64,000 nucleotides of DNA from JAIOQJ01 sp963718635 (GCA_963718635.1 OY970367.1:1612001-1676000); one strand, 5' to 3'; shown: positions 16,649 through 25,840, numbered from the stretch's first letter. Notes: generated by a model not told the origin, from the sequence alone. Program-made: numbers and translations.

Positions 16649-17824
16649 CTACTTCTTCTGTTTGCCAAAAACCTCAGCAGCGGTCTTCTTGAATTCGCCT
16701 TGGGCTTTGCCGCCATCGCCCGGGAAGCCGCCGGTTTCTTGCACCATCCAAACCATAACCAGGCCCAGTTTGGGATCGACCGTCATATTGGTCGACATCG
16801 CCCCGCCATGACCGAAGGAAGCGCCGCTCGACCAGCCGAGGCCATAGTTGTCCTTTACGGCATCGCCCGTCTGCTTGCTCGTCATCTGCTTGATGGCATC
16901 CTCGCTCAGATAGCGTTTGCCTTTCCATTCGCCGTTGTTGAGCACCATCTGGCAGAAAACGGCGACGTCGCCGGCGGTCGAAAAAAGCCCGCCCGCCGGC
17001 ATCGGCTGGCGTTCGCGATTGCTCAGAGGATATTTCAATTGGCTGATGGCGATTTCTTCCAGCCCGTCTTTCTTCGCGTTCGGCTTGTACGATTTGGCCA
17101 TGCGTGCGGTCTGTTCTTCGGTTAACCAGAAGGAAGTGTCCTTCATGCCGAGCGGTTGAAAGAGACGCTTGTCGAGAAAATCTTCGAAGCTCATCCCGCT
17201 CACGACTTCGATGATTCGCCCTGCCGTGTTGATCCCTGCATTGGAATACGAATACTTCGTGCCCGGCTCCGTCTGTAAGGGCGTTTTGGCGTAGCTCAAA
17301 ATGCGATCCTTCAGCGGGAAGATATCGAGGGTCGGCGTTTCGTAGCTCGATTTAAACGGCATCCCGCTCGTATGGCTAAGGACCTGCCGAACGGTCACAG
17401 CACTCTTCGGCTTAGTCGTTTCGCTTTCTTTGCCCTTCGGCCCTGCAACCATGAGATCTTTGAATTCAGGAATATATTTTTCGATCGGGTCATCCAGCTT
17501 CACTTTGCCTTCGTCCACAAGCATCATCAAGGCCGCGCCTGTCACCGATTTGGACTGCGATGCAATCCAGAAGATCGTATCGGGCTTCATCGGCTTCTTA
17601 TTCGCGATGTCTGCAAAACCGACGGCTTCAACGGCAAGGATTTTGTCTTTATCCGCAACAAGAGCAACGGCCCCGGCCACCGTCTGCTTATCGACAAATG
17701 GCTGCAGAACCTCGGCAATCTTTTTGCCGCCGGCGCCTTCCTGGCCGAAAATCGGCATTGCAAGGAAACCAAGCAATGGCAGCAACAACGCAATGCGAAG
17801 GCGAGGAAGAAGAGATGCGCTCAT
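16649..17824 (-). CDS. Serine hydrolase, class C beta-lactamase/D-aminopeptidase fold
   Basis: From ATG 17824 (391 residues) the protein has a signal peptide (about 1-27), the catalytic SxxK motif SQSK at 89-92, a YSN motif (in TKYSYSNAG) and a C-terminal HGG triad (SFGHGGAMS). These are the three signature elements of family S12. Members include class C beta-lactamases, penicillin-binding proteins and esterases; export and lack of neighbours give no substrate clue. AAAGG precedes ATG 17824, while the alternative ATG 17839 lacks a purine-rich site. Confidence 0.9.
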   Translation of the reverse strand: MSASLLPRLRIALLLPLLGFLAMPIFGQEGAGGKKIAEVLQPFVDKQTVAGAVALVADKDKILAVEAVGFADIANKKPMKPDTIFWIASQSKSVTGAALMMLVDEGKVKLDDPIEKYIPEFKDLMVAGPKGKESETTKPKSAVTVRQVLSHTSGMPFKSSYETPTLDIFPLKDRILSYAKTPLQTEPGTKYSYSNAGINTAGRIIEVVSGMSFEDFLDKRLFQPLGMKDTSFWLTEEQTARMAKSYKPNAKKDGLEEIAISQLKYPLSNRERQPMPAGGLFSTAGDVAVFCQMVLNNGEWKGKRYLSEDAIKQMTSKQTGDAVKDNYGLGWSSGASFGHGGAMSTNMTVDPKLGLVMVWMVQETGGFPGDGGKAQGEFKKTAAEVFGKQKK

Positions 17825-17994
17825 CGAGAGGCCTTTCATGGAAGGAGAAAACGAATGCGACGGGCTAAAGTTCAGATTGATACTTCCGCTGCCAAGAGTC
17901 AAGAAGATGTTGGCGACAAACTTCACCGATTTCCATATCGATGACCATCACCAGGCCTTCAGGTGCGCGAATTGGTTCTGGCAAAACGGCAACT

Positions 17995-18133
17995 CACCCC
18001 TTGCGACCCTCCCCCCGGCTTTGCGGGGGGAGGGCACGGTGGGGGGAAAGCCTGCGGGTGCCGAGACGCTCGTTCATTGGCAAAACGCTCTGCCCCCACC
18101 CTGCCCTCCCCCTGCAAAGCCAGAGGGAGGGTA
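17995..18133. repeat. CCCTCCCCC(T/G)GCNNNGC repeats
   Basis: Two inverted modules: ACCCTCCCCCCGGCTTTGCG with GGGGGAGGGCACGGTGGGG, and CCCACCCTGCCCTCCCCCTG with AGCCAGAGGGAGGGT. They are separated by GCGGGTGCCGAGACGCTCG. The same composite, with GTCTCGGCACCCAC between its parts, is at 51063-51200, and one module is inside a cytochrome gene at 56812-56840. The rest of the gap 17825-18179 shows no gene. Confidence 0.8.
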
Positions 18134-18179
18134 AAATGGCGCACTAGGCCTTTCCTCCAAACATCCAAAGGATCGCATC

Positions 18180-19043
18180 ATGAATGAAGAAATCCTGAGT
18201 CTAACCGGGAAGCGCGACTTCAACCGCCGCGAGTTTGTCGTCACGACACTCGCAACTGGCTTTGCGCTGGCCGTGCAACCGGTGAGTGCGGAAACCATCG
18301 TCACCGACACGAAAGGCATCGAAGCCGGCGAAGTGAAAATCGCCACTAATGATGGTGAAGTTCCCGCTTACCGCGCCATGCCGGACAAAGGCGGACCGTT
18401 CCCGGTTATCCTTGTCGTTCAAGAGATCTTCGGCGTCCACGAACATATCAAGGATCTCTGCCGCCGCCTCGCGAAGATCGGCTATCTGGCGATTGCCCCG
18501 GAACTCTACGCCCGGCAAGGCGATGTTTCGAAGCTTACGGATATCAAAGAGATCATCGGCAAGGTTGTCTCCAAGGTTCCCGATAAACAGGTGATGAGCG
18601 ATCTCGACGCCACAGTGGCCTGGGCGAAGAAGAGCGGCAAAGGCGATACCGCCAAGCTCGGCATCACCGGCTTCTGCTGGGGCGGCCGAATCGTATGGCT
18701 CTACTCCGCTCACAATAAGGAACTCAAAGCCGGAGTCGCTTGGTACGGCCGATTGATTACCGACAAAGACGAACTGCATCCCAAGAACCCGATCGATCTG
18801 GTGGAATCGCTGCAGGCGCCCGTGCTGGGACTTTACGGCGGCGCGGACATGGGCATCCCCAAGGAGTCGGTCGAAAAGATGCAGACCGCGCTGAAAGATG
18901 CCAAAAAAGAGGGAGAGATTATCCTCTACCCCGACACGCCGCACGGCTTCAATGCCGACTATCGGCCTACTTATCGCAAGGAAGCAGCGGAGGATGGCTG
19001 GAAGCGGATGCTGAAATGGTTCGAGAAATACGGAGTTGCGTAG
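18180..19043 (+). CDS. Exported dienelactone hydrolase family protein
   Basis: A 287-residue alpha/beta hydrolase. The N-terminus has a twin-arginine-like start (NRREFVVTTLATGFALA), so export is likely. The nucleophile elbow is GFCWGG with Cys166, as in dienelactone hydrolases, which use a Cys-Asp-His triad. The Asp lies in LYGGADMGIP and the His in TPHGFNADY. Family enzymes open dienelactones in chloroaromatic degradation, but many relatives hydrolyse other esters. No degradation genes lie nearby. An upstream repeat leaves about 45 bases for the promoter. Confidence 0.9.
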   Translation: MNEEILSLTGKRDFNRREFVVTTLATGFALAVQPVSAETIVTDTKGIEAGEVKIATNDGEVPAYRAMPDKGGPFPVILVVQEIFGVHEHIKDLCRRLAKIGYLAIAPELYARQGDVSKLTDIKEIIGKVVSKVPDKQVMSDLDATVAWAKKSGKGDTAKLGITGFCWGGRIVWLYSAHNKELKAGVAWYGRLITDKDELHPKNPIDLVESLQAPVLGLYGGADMGIPKESVEKMQTALKDAKKEGEIILYPDTPHGFNADYRPTYRKEAAEDGWKRMLKWFEKYGVA

Positions 19044-19057
19044 CGATATTCGCTTGG

Positions 19058-19123
19058 CTAGCCGAGCGGCGTAAGCTGCCGGGTTCTGACATTCAACCGG
19101 CAGCTAAGCTGCTCCGCTCGCCA
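19058..19123. repeat. Palindrome of the CAGCGTAAGCTGCCGGGTTC family
   Basis: Arms TAGCCGAGCGGCGTAAGCTG and CAGCTAAGCTGCTCCGCTCG surround CCGGGTTCTGACATTCAACCGG. It lies just upstream of the tssE-like gene. Confidence 0.75.
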
Positions 19124-19158
19124 TAAAAATAGTAGCCAGCAGAAAAAGGAGCCTGATC

Positions 19159-19647
19159 ATAGCCCGCCAAGAACTAGCCGTCGGCTTGCTGCCATCCATT
19201 CTTGATCGATTGATCGATCCGGAATCGGCCGGCACCCGAATCATGGTCGGCTATGACGTGCCGCAGATGTACAAGGCGGTGTTGCGCGATTTGGAAGAGT
19301 TGCTCAATACACGGCAAACGTGTCGCGATCTGCCCGAGTATCTGACGGAAGCCCACGACTCCATTCTCTTTTACGGATTGCCCGATCTTGTCTCCACCGC
19401 TGCTGTATCATCCGCCCAACGAACCCAAATCGGCCTAGCGATTCAGCAAGTCATCGAGCGCTTTGAACCGCGTCTGCGCGACGTCCACGTCTCCATGCTC
19501 GATACGGTCGACAACTGGTCGAGACACTCCGTGCGCTTCCGCGTCGATGCTCGGCTGACCGTTGACCCCGCTCCCGATGTCGCCTTTGACACCATTCTGG
19601 AAATGGCCTCGGGGCATTATCAGGTGAAAGCGTCTGAAATAGCGTGA
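19159..19647 (+). CDS. tssE: TssE-like type VI secretion baseplate protein (gp25 family)
   Basis: The gp25-like domain is clear: LLPSILDRLIDPES at the start, then MYKAVLRDLEELLNTR, a DLPEYLTEAHDSILFYGLPDL segment, IEQRFEPRL-type text (VIERFEPRLRDVHV) and a C-terminal strand pair. TssE is a baseplate wedge subunit of the contractile T6SS sheath. Family members usually begin MARxE...; that text is in frame from codon 19159, which is ATA, with AAAAAGGAG at an ideal distance (19144-19151). TTG 19186 is the first conventional start but lacks a good site. The start is therefore either a rare ATA or ATC, or mutated. tssF follows 230 bases later. Confidence 0.8.
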   Translation: MARQELAVGLLPSILDRLIDPESAGTRIMVGYDVPQMYKAVLRDLEELLNTRQTCRDLPEYLTEAHDSILFYGLPDLVSTAAVSSAQRTQIGLAIQQVIERFEPRLRDVHVSMLDTVDNWSRHSVRFRVDARLTVDPAPDVAFDTILEMASGHYQVKASEIA

Positions 19648-19657
19648 GGATTGGTGT

Positions 19658-19824
19658 GGCGAGCCGAGCAGCGTAAGCTGCCGGGTTCCGTTAGGTTTTG
19701 TAGGGCGGGTGAAGGCTTTGCGAAACCCACCTCTTCGTAGACCTGAACACGTTGCGTGACCCACTTCTTGCGCAACAGGTGGGTTATAACGGAACCCGGC
19801 AGCTTACGCTGCTCGGCTCGCCTA
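19658..19824. repeat. Palindrome with a second palindrome inside it
   Basis: Outer arms GGCGAGCCGAGCAGCGTAAG (19658 on) and the complementary CTTACGCTGCTCGGCTCGCC (to 19824) belong to the CAGCGTAAGCTGCC family. The usual short loop is replaced by about 100 bases containing GGCGGGTGAAGGCTTTGCG and inverted GTGGGTT/AACCCAC elements. It separates tssE from tssF. Confidence 0.75.
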
Positions 19825-19877
19825 GTCGCAATGTGACTATTGCAGAAAACGCCCTGCCCTATCCATAAACTTCCTAC

Positions 19878-21718
19878 ATGAACGAATCGCTGTATCAGTT
19901 CTACGAAGGCGAACTGCATTTCATCCGCAAGCTGGCGCAGGAGTTCGCACGCGCTTATCCATCGGCGGCAGCCCGACTGCAACTCGAGCCGACTGCGCAG
20001 CTCCGATCCGCACGTCGAACGGCTCATCGAAGCGTTCGCTCTGTTATCCGCCCGCGTTCAACAGAAGCTTCACGACGAATTTCCGGAGCTGACCGACGCG
20101 CTGCTTCACGTTCTCTATCCGCATTACCTCGCGCCAATTCCTTCGTTGGCGATGCTGCAATTCGAGCTCGACCCATCGCGCGGCACGCCGCAGGGCACAG
20201 TGATTCCCGCCAAGAGTCTGTTGCACACGGCCCGCGTCGGCGATGTCGCCTGCCGATTTCGGACTTGCTATCCGGTCACGCTTTGGCCGATCGTCGTTGC
20301 TGAAGCGAAACTGTTGCCGCCGCCCTTTCCGCCAGGCGTTACTCCGCCGGACCGCGCGGGAGCGCTGATCCGGCTGCGCTTACGGGCGCCGGGCGAACAA
20401 ACCTTTGCCGAAATGGAACTGAACAATCTCCGCTTTTATTTGCATGGCGATCACCTGCTTGTTTACCCGCTCTATGACCTCTTGATGAACGGCACGCTGC
20501 AAGTGATGATGCGTGCCATCGACATCAAAGGATCATCGCCGGTTATCCTTTCGCCTTCTGAGTGTATTCATCCCGTCGGCTTTGGGCTGGAAGAGGGTCT
20601 GCTGCCTTATCCGCGCCAATCATTTCCCGGCTACCGGCTGCTGACGGAGTTATTCGTTTTTCCTTTGAAATTTGCCTTCTTCGATCTGAGCGGGTGGGGT
20701 CGTATCCGCGCTCTCGGCCCTGCGCGAGATTGAAGTTCTATTCTTCCTGAATCGCGGACATCACCGTCTGGAACAAGCGCTCGATGCTTCCATGTTTCGG
20801 CTTGGCGCTACGCCGATCATCAATTTATTCGAGACGACCGCGGAACCTATCGCACTGACGCACGCCCGACACGAGTATAAGGTGATTCCCGAAGTAAGCG
20901 AGCCGAGGAGTTACGAAGTCTATTCGATTGACTCGGTGACAGGGGCGACGCCGGACGGCGAGAACGTCGAATACCGCCCCTTCTATGATTTTCGTCACGG
21001 GGGAGATCGCCAGTCGCAGCAGACGTTCTGGTACTCGACCCGCCAGGCTTCATTGGCGGACCGTGACCGCGGCGCCGACGTCTATATCAACCTCGTCGAT
21101 CTTGGCTTCGACGCGCTGAAACCGCCCGAGACGGTCATGGTCGTTCGCACGACCTGCACCAACCGCGACCTTCCGGGATTGTTGCCGCGACAGGGAGACG
21201 AGGTTCGTTTCGAAATGGAATTCTCCGCGCCCGGTGCGCGAGTTCGTTGCCTGAGAAACCCGATTGCTCCTCGACGACCGCCGTTCAAACGTGGTGGACA
21301 CTGGCGGCTCTTATCGCATTTGAATTTGAACTATTTATCACTCGGGGACAACGAGCAGGGCCTGGGCGCCCTTCAAGAACTTCTGCGCATGTACGACTTC
21401 AACGACCCCGAAGATGCCATCGGGGCAATTGCACAAAACATGATAGAAGGCATCACCGACCTGAAAAGCAAACGCGTCACCGCTTGGACGGGCGGCCCGA
21501 CCGGAGGCGGCTTCACTCGCGGGCTGGAAGTGACGCTCGAATTCGATGAAACCAAATTCGGCGGCATCAGCATCTATTTATTTGCAGCCGTATTGGAACA
21601 CTTCTTCGGCCTCTATGTATCCATTAATTCCTTCAGCCAACTCGTCGCCCGCGTCAAAGGCCGCGAAGGCGACTTGAAACGCTGGCCACCACGGGCGGGG
21701 GATCAGGAGTTGGTGTGA
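19878..21718 (+). CDS. tssF: TssF-like type VI secretion baseplate protein, frame-broken twice
   Basis: Three consecutive frames spell one TssF/VasA/ImpG protein of about 615 residues, the usual size. It starts with MNESLYQFYEGELHFIRKLA, continues with DPHVERLIEAFALLSARVQQ and YPHYLAPIPSLAMLQFELDP, then FRTCYPVTLWP, and ends with TLEFDETKFGG and FFGLYVSINSFSQL. Breaks are at GCGC 19995-19998 and GCGC 20708-20711; adding one GC at each restores a continuous protein. TssF binds TssG and TssE in the baseplate wedge. No tssG, tssK, sheath or hcp gene is present, so the pair is an orphan in this window. Confidence 0.82.
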
Positions 21719-21780
21719 AGTTGTGGTTGCCTACGTCATCAGGGTGTAGTTGACCGGCTCCACAGAGTATGAGCGCGAGT

Positions 21781-22053
21781 TCAAGGCATTGAAGACAGGT
21801 GAATGATTTGTGGGAAGTGAATTTGAAGCGCATTCACGAACGTTGTGTCCGCAGTGACCAATTTGCACGATTCTTGCTCGCTCAATGCGAGATACAGGCA
21901 ATCGTAGAGTGCGAAGCGAAACCCCGATGAGATCGCCCCCGCCCGATCCATCAGCGGTTGATAGGGATGCAAAGCGGGCATATCCAGAGCGTAGGATGCC
22001 ATGAGCTTCTTCGCATCGCCGATGCTGATCCGCTTTTTCCGTTCAGCTTTCAA
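21781..22053 (-). pseudogene. C-terminal fragment of a PIN-domain (VapC-type) toxin
   Basis: The frame contains the last two thirds of a PIN domain: ALHPYQPLMDRAGAISSGFRFALYDCLYLALSEQESCKLVTADTTF. The YDCLYLALAE and TAD motifs hold two of the acidic residues of the nuclease centre. The N-terminal part, with the first catalytic Asp, is missing; an in-frame stop lies a few codons upstream (near 22070). It points towards a truncated VapB fragment on the other strand. A toxin remnant is the simplest reading. Confidence 0.7.
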
Positions 22054-22064
22054 TAAGGCGTTGA

Positions 22065-22256
22065 ATCACCACTGGTTTCAGTCAGTCTGTGCAGTTGCCC
22101 GAGGGATTTCACATCGATGGCAACGAAGTTTATGTAAAGCACCTTGGCAAATCCGTGCTGCTGATTCCCAAAGATGCTGATCCGTGGGATTTGATGGCGG
22201 ACAGCCTCGATCAATTTACAGACGACTTCATGCAGGAGCGCTGCCAGCCGCTTTAG
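22065..22256 (+). pseudogene. VapB/AbrB-type antitoxin fragment lacking its N-terminus
   Basis: From just after a TGA at 22062 the frame reads TTGFSQSVQLPEGFHIDGNEV, then VYVKHLGKSVLLIPKD and DSLDQFTDDFMQERCQPL before the stop at 22256. This is the body and tail of a VapB swapped-hairpin antitoxin; the usual first 8-10 residues and a normal start codon are missing. No cognate VapC follows. Its 5' end abuts the truncated PIN gene, so a deletion or rearrangement joined two modules here. Confidence 0.65.
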
Positions 22257-22627
22257 AAGTGCTGGCAGGGACTGACCCATTAAACCTGATGCAAGATGAT
22301 CGGACGAAGTGCCAATGGCAAACTGCACGCGATGAGGCGACGGATGATCGCATTCTAGAGGTCTCGGACTTCGTGGCCGGGTTCTGCGCTCCCTATATAA
22401 AAGTCTGGGAAAGCGAGACGGTTTCGGAGGTCGTTGCTCGATAGATCGATATGTGCAGGCGGGAACTGACAAGATAAACCGAACGGCGCAAAACTCCGTC
22501 TGGCGGAAGGTAAAGGCGATGCGCTGTTTGCGAAAACCGGAATTTCCTTTTCGATAATTCGCAATGCCTCCTTTGAATTCCCCGCAAAATCATTGGCAAC
22601 GGCAAGGAATTATGGAATAATGCCAGT
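22257..22627. other. Intergenic, no supported gene
   Basis: This should hold the vapC partner of the preceding antitoxin fragment, but no PIN motifs are readable in any frame. Only short overlapping frames occur. The final 40 bases, with TATGGAATAATG, precede the next antitoxin gene. Confidence 0.5.
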
Positions 22628-22840
22628 ATGACCACAACCGAACCTGCCATCGATACCGAAGAAGCGGACTTGCAAGCCGTCTTTGACAATTTCGCGGCCG
22701 GCCAGCCGCTTGACCCGGAAATTGCCCAGCGTGTCCGCCGGCGCGGGGCGAAGATACGCAACGAAGTCTTTCGCAAACACGGCCTCGTCGATATTGCCGT
22801 CCCCGCCATCCGCGAACTGCGAGGCGAATTGCCCGAATGA
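22628..22840 (+). CDS. Small antitoxin-like protein upstream of a PIN gene
   Basis: A 70-residue acidic protein (TEEADLQAVFDNFAAGQPLD, then EIAQRVRRRGAKIRNEVFRK and AVPAIRELRGELPE). The layout, a variable acidic N-terminus and a basic middle helix ending in IRELR, is common in antitoxins encoded before PIN toxins. Its stop overlaps the start of the VapC-like frame by 4 bases (ATGA), the usual coupling in such modules. The partner is damaged, so this may be a relic that is still translated. Confidence 0.7.
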   Translation: MTTTEPAIDTEEADLQAVFDNFAAGQPLDPEIAQRVRRRGAKIRNEVFRKHGLVDIAVPAIRELRGELPE

Positions 22841-23166
22841 AATACATTCTCGATAGCTCGGTGGCCGTCAAGTGGGTATTGCCCGAGATTGATGCCGACA
22901 AGGCGATCCGCCTGAATCGAGCGATCGACATTTCATCGTCGCACCGAATCGGCATTTACGACTGCCTCTATGCCGCCTTGGCGGAACGAGAAAGCGTTGA
23001 CTTCAGCACCACCGACGATCATGCGTCGTTCAACGGTGCCGAACGAACCGCGAGCTGCGAAATCGCCGTTGCGCGACTTCGGCTCTCCGAACGCGGCGAT
23101 AATTCACGATGTCCCTTTGGTTTTTCCCGTAACGCTTGTCGCCATGGACAAGGTACAGCCTTTTGA
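22837..23166 (+). pseudogene. VapC-like PIN toxin with internal deletion
   Basis: It begins as an intact PIN domain (MKYILDSSVAVKWVLPEIDADKA) with the first catalytic Asp at residue 6. It then jumps from NRA directly to DISSSHRIGIYDCLYAALAERE, skipping roughly 55-60 residues that normally hold the second acidic site, and loses homology after TTDD. The total of 109 residues compares with about 130-140 for family members. The nuclease is very probably inactive. Confidence 0.7.
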
Positions 23167-23281
23167 GATGAGCGATGAAGAGCGAGGAAATGCGCATGTC
23201 TGAAAAAAGTAAGGTGAACGATTACCGCACGAAACCAATAGCCAGTCCGAGAAAAGACGCCACAATTTGACTCTGCTTGGA

Positions 23282-25420
23282 TTAAGCAGGCGCCTCGCAG
23301 GAAGCCTTCGAATTCACAATTTCCCGAGCGCGAGTTTCATCCTCACCTGGAAGTACTTTCGAAATACGTGGATAACCGGACCAATATTTGGAGTATTCAC
23401 TTTCCCCAATAACGTTGAAAAATAGCAAGCTGTCAGGAGCTCCAAGAAAATTGATTGGAGCAAAAACGACCGGATTCATTCGGGTGATTTCCGGTAGCGA
23501 GGCGACAGTCGAAGGGCGAAAAATCGTGAAGGTGTCGCCGCGAGCACTCTTAAAGGAAATTTCGCTGGTTCCAAATGTGCTTTGAAGCTCTGAGTAAAAC
23601 CAGTAAGGCACTGGGTATATTCTTTGTTGCTCTGCAGTTCGCGCTGCCGCCTTTAGTCGGGTAACGCATAACAACAAAGCGTCTTCGGTTGGAAAACGCA
23701 TGGCGTCTCGTTGGTGATCCAAGCCGTTTCGAACTCCAGCAACATCCGCCTGCGCCACGGTCTTCGATATCTTTTTTAGCAGTTCTTTGTACCGTTGTAA
23801 TTCTATTATCTCAGAATCGGCCCAAAGTTTCGTGTGTCTAAAAGGGAATGGCCGTCCGGAATGGTCCGCAGACTTTTGAAACTCGACATCTTGGCGACTT
23901 TCTTTCTTTTCTTCGGTAAGGCCATCCAGCCAAAGCTCAAATTCGTTTAGATACGCAAGCTGCGTTCCTAGAGCATTCTCGCCGTTCGATTTCCATGACA
24001 GCGGCCCTTCGGGCGTCTGGATCGAATTTCCCAGTACAGTTGAAACCGTCAGACGCGCGGCAGATAGTTGGTATTGAAAGCGTGTGGCAGCCCAATGATC
24101 AGAAGCCAAAAGCCATACATTAAACGCGATCAGGCGATCCAAGAATTGTTCAACTGAAACGAACAAGTTAACGGCGGCCGACCGGACCTTCTCTCTCGCG
24201 GTTTCACCCGCTGCAAAGTCGATTTGGGGTAGTAGATCCTCAAGCTGCTGCAACCGTTGGTTTAATCTTGACATTACGTCGTCATGACGTGCTATTTCAA
24301 AACCGAATTTCCATAGAATACGGGATTTCGTGGATTCTGTTTGGGGAATCGTCTCATCTAGGCTCAGGTTAATATCGCGGCAAACTTCCGCCGTGACGGT
24401 CGGGCTTGCCAGAATTAGTTTGGATACCGATTCAGACGGCCCGTTTCGACGTATGAAATCCGTAAGCGTTACATCCAACCCTCGCGAAGCATCACTTTGC
24501 AATCTCCAAGCAAGTTCATTTATGATTTCAGCTTTGACATACGCCCGCAGGATCGACGAGGCGAAAGCAGCAAATGGTTCTGTGTGTCCCGGCCTAATTC
24601 CCAGCGATGAGATCTCGGATGCAAAGCAAACGTTCTTTGCACGGTGCCCTTTCTTTGGAAGCCGTATCTCACTTGGTGGTATTGCGATATGGCCTAACAA
24701 AACAGACCGATCCAAGCATGAAACGATACTTTCTGTCGGAATCGTTAGCAAGAGTTGCAGCTGTTGCTCGCTATTCAGTTTCGATGTAAGCTCTGAAGGT
24801 GGAAGGCTCCGCAATCCTTTCACTGAATCTATTGACCGAATTGTGTCGCGAATCGTTTTGCCAGCATCGGTCATGAGCACAGCTTCCAGCAGCACTGCCC
24901 GTTCTTGACTGAAAATGCAGTCGCCGATTACGCTGCAAATATCAACATAATCGCTCCTGGCTTCATCACACTGACGATTATGCTTCCATGCAAGAGGGTT
25001 TTCCCATTCAGAAGGTGGGCCAAATTCTCGCGAAAGTCGTTGTTCGATCCAATTATACGCTTCAACAACCTTGATTTCGGCTATATCAAACCCAATTCTT
25101 CGCCGCATCGTCCGTGTACCTTCTCGGAAAAAATAGTCGACGCTGGGCGATACTGGAATCCACCTGTGCTCAGTGCTACGGGTGATCCCCAATGGACCAG
25201 AAATGAAAAATCCGTGTTGAAAAACCCCAACCGGAGATTCGCTCAATAAATCCCACACTTGCGCATATGCAAGCCGTTTCACATCTGTAGGGAACAGGCC
25301 ATCGTTGAATCTGTCATGTAACTTGCGCCCCCAAACAAATGGAAACCTTATGCGATCGTGCAAGAGATCATTTTCCAAGAACCTTGCAACGGTTGCCACG
25401 TCCGTCGCGTCGTGATCCAC
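23282..25420 (-). CDS. Large protein of unknown family with a HEPN-type R-x4-H motif
   Basis: A 712-residue soluble protein with no signal or membrane helix. The N-terminal part (1-170) is mixed and aromatic; the middle (170-480) is mostly helical. Near 430-460 a helix reads VNLFVSVEQFLDRLIAFN, and RNGLDH at 564-569 gives the R-N-x3-H motif that marks HEPN ribonucleases. The last 100 residues form a beta-rich tail. HEPN nucleases act in toxin-antitoxin, abortive infection and other defence systems, so an RNase-based conflict role is inferred, not shown. GTG 25420 shares one base with the TAG stop of the small upstream gene (TAGTG). Base composition is lower in G+C than the flanks, suggesting transfer. 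Confidence 0.6.
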   Translation of the reverse strand: MDHDATDVATVARFLENDLLHDRIRFPFVWGRKLHDRFNDGLFPTDVKRLAYAQVWDLLSESPVGVFQHGFFISGPLGITRSTEHRWIPVSPSVDYFFREGTRTMRRRIGFDIAEIKVVEAYNWIEQRLSREFGPPSEWENPLAWKHNRQCDEARSDYVDICSVIGDCIFSQERAVLLEAVLMTDAGKTIRDTIRSIDSVKGLRSLPPSELTSKLNSEQQLQLLLTIPTESIVSCLDRSVLLGHIAIPPSEIRLPKKGHRAKNVCFASEISSLGIRPGHTEPFAAFASSILRAYVKAEIINELAWRLQSDASRGLDVTLTDFIRRNGPSESVSKLILASPTVTAEVCRDINLSLDETIPQTESTKSRILWKFGFEIARHDDVMSRLNQRLQQLEDLLPQIDFAAGETAREKVRSAAVNLFVSVEQFLDRLIAFNVWLLASDHWAATRFQYQLSAARLTVSTVLGNSIQTPEGPLSWKSNGENALGTQLAYLNEFELWLDGLTEEKKESRQDVEFQKSADHSGRPFPFRHTKLWADSEIIELQRYKELLKKISKTVAQADVAGVRNGLDHQRDAMRFPTEDALLLCVTRLKAAARTAEQQRIYPVPYWFYSELQSTFGTSEISFKSARGDTFTIFRPSTVASLPEITRMNPVVFAPINFLGAPDSLLFFNVIGESEYSKYWSGYPRISKVLPGEDETRAREIVNSKASCEAPA

Positions 25421-25692
25421 TAGGATCTCATGGTGAAAAAGTAGCCATAAATCGCGAGGGTCACATCAGCTAACGGAATGCTGAGGGATGTTGCACATGC
25501 ATTGCAAAGGTCATTTCCGTGTTGGGTAAGTCGTATTGAGTCAGTTATTGCTTCCGGGGCTAGATATTGGGAATTAAAAACTGCTAGTTGGTAATACCGG
25601 CTCAACCAAAAATGCTCCAGCAAAGCCAACGGCACGTCGATTTTCTGAAGGTTTTGCTCAATCTTTTTTTCCGACAACCAAGCATTACTCAT
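25420..25692 (-). CDS. Small partner protein of the HEPN-motif gene
   Basis: A 90-residue protein from ATG 25692, preceded by AGG at a loose distance; the frame extends nine codons upstream to 25719. It is largely helical (KKIEQNLQKIDVPLALLEHFWLSRYYQLAVFN by segments) with two cysteines in NDLCNACATSL. No family recognised. The stop overlaps the start of the 712-residue gene by one base, so translation is coupled and the products are likely to act together, for example as an antitoxin, adaptor or sensor. Confidence 0.6.
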   Translation of the reverse strand: MSNAWLSEKKIEQNLQKIDVPLALLEHFWLSRYYQLAVFNSQYLAPEAITDSIRLTQHGNDLCNACATSLSIPLADVTLAIYGYFFTMRS

Positions 25693-25840
25693 AGCGATTA
25701 ACCTATTATGCAGCAACAAACCAATGGATCAAAGTCTTTGCAAAAAGACATTGCTTGTTTGGCACATCGTTGGTCGGCCTCGATTGAAATCGTGCCAACA
25801 TCTTGTGCAGCGAAGGCGCTGTCGGTTGCATTTCGCGACG

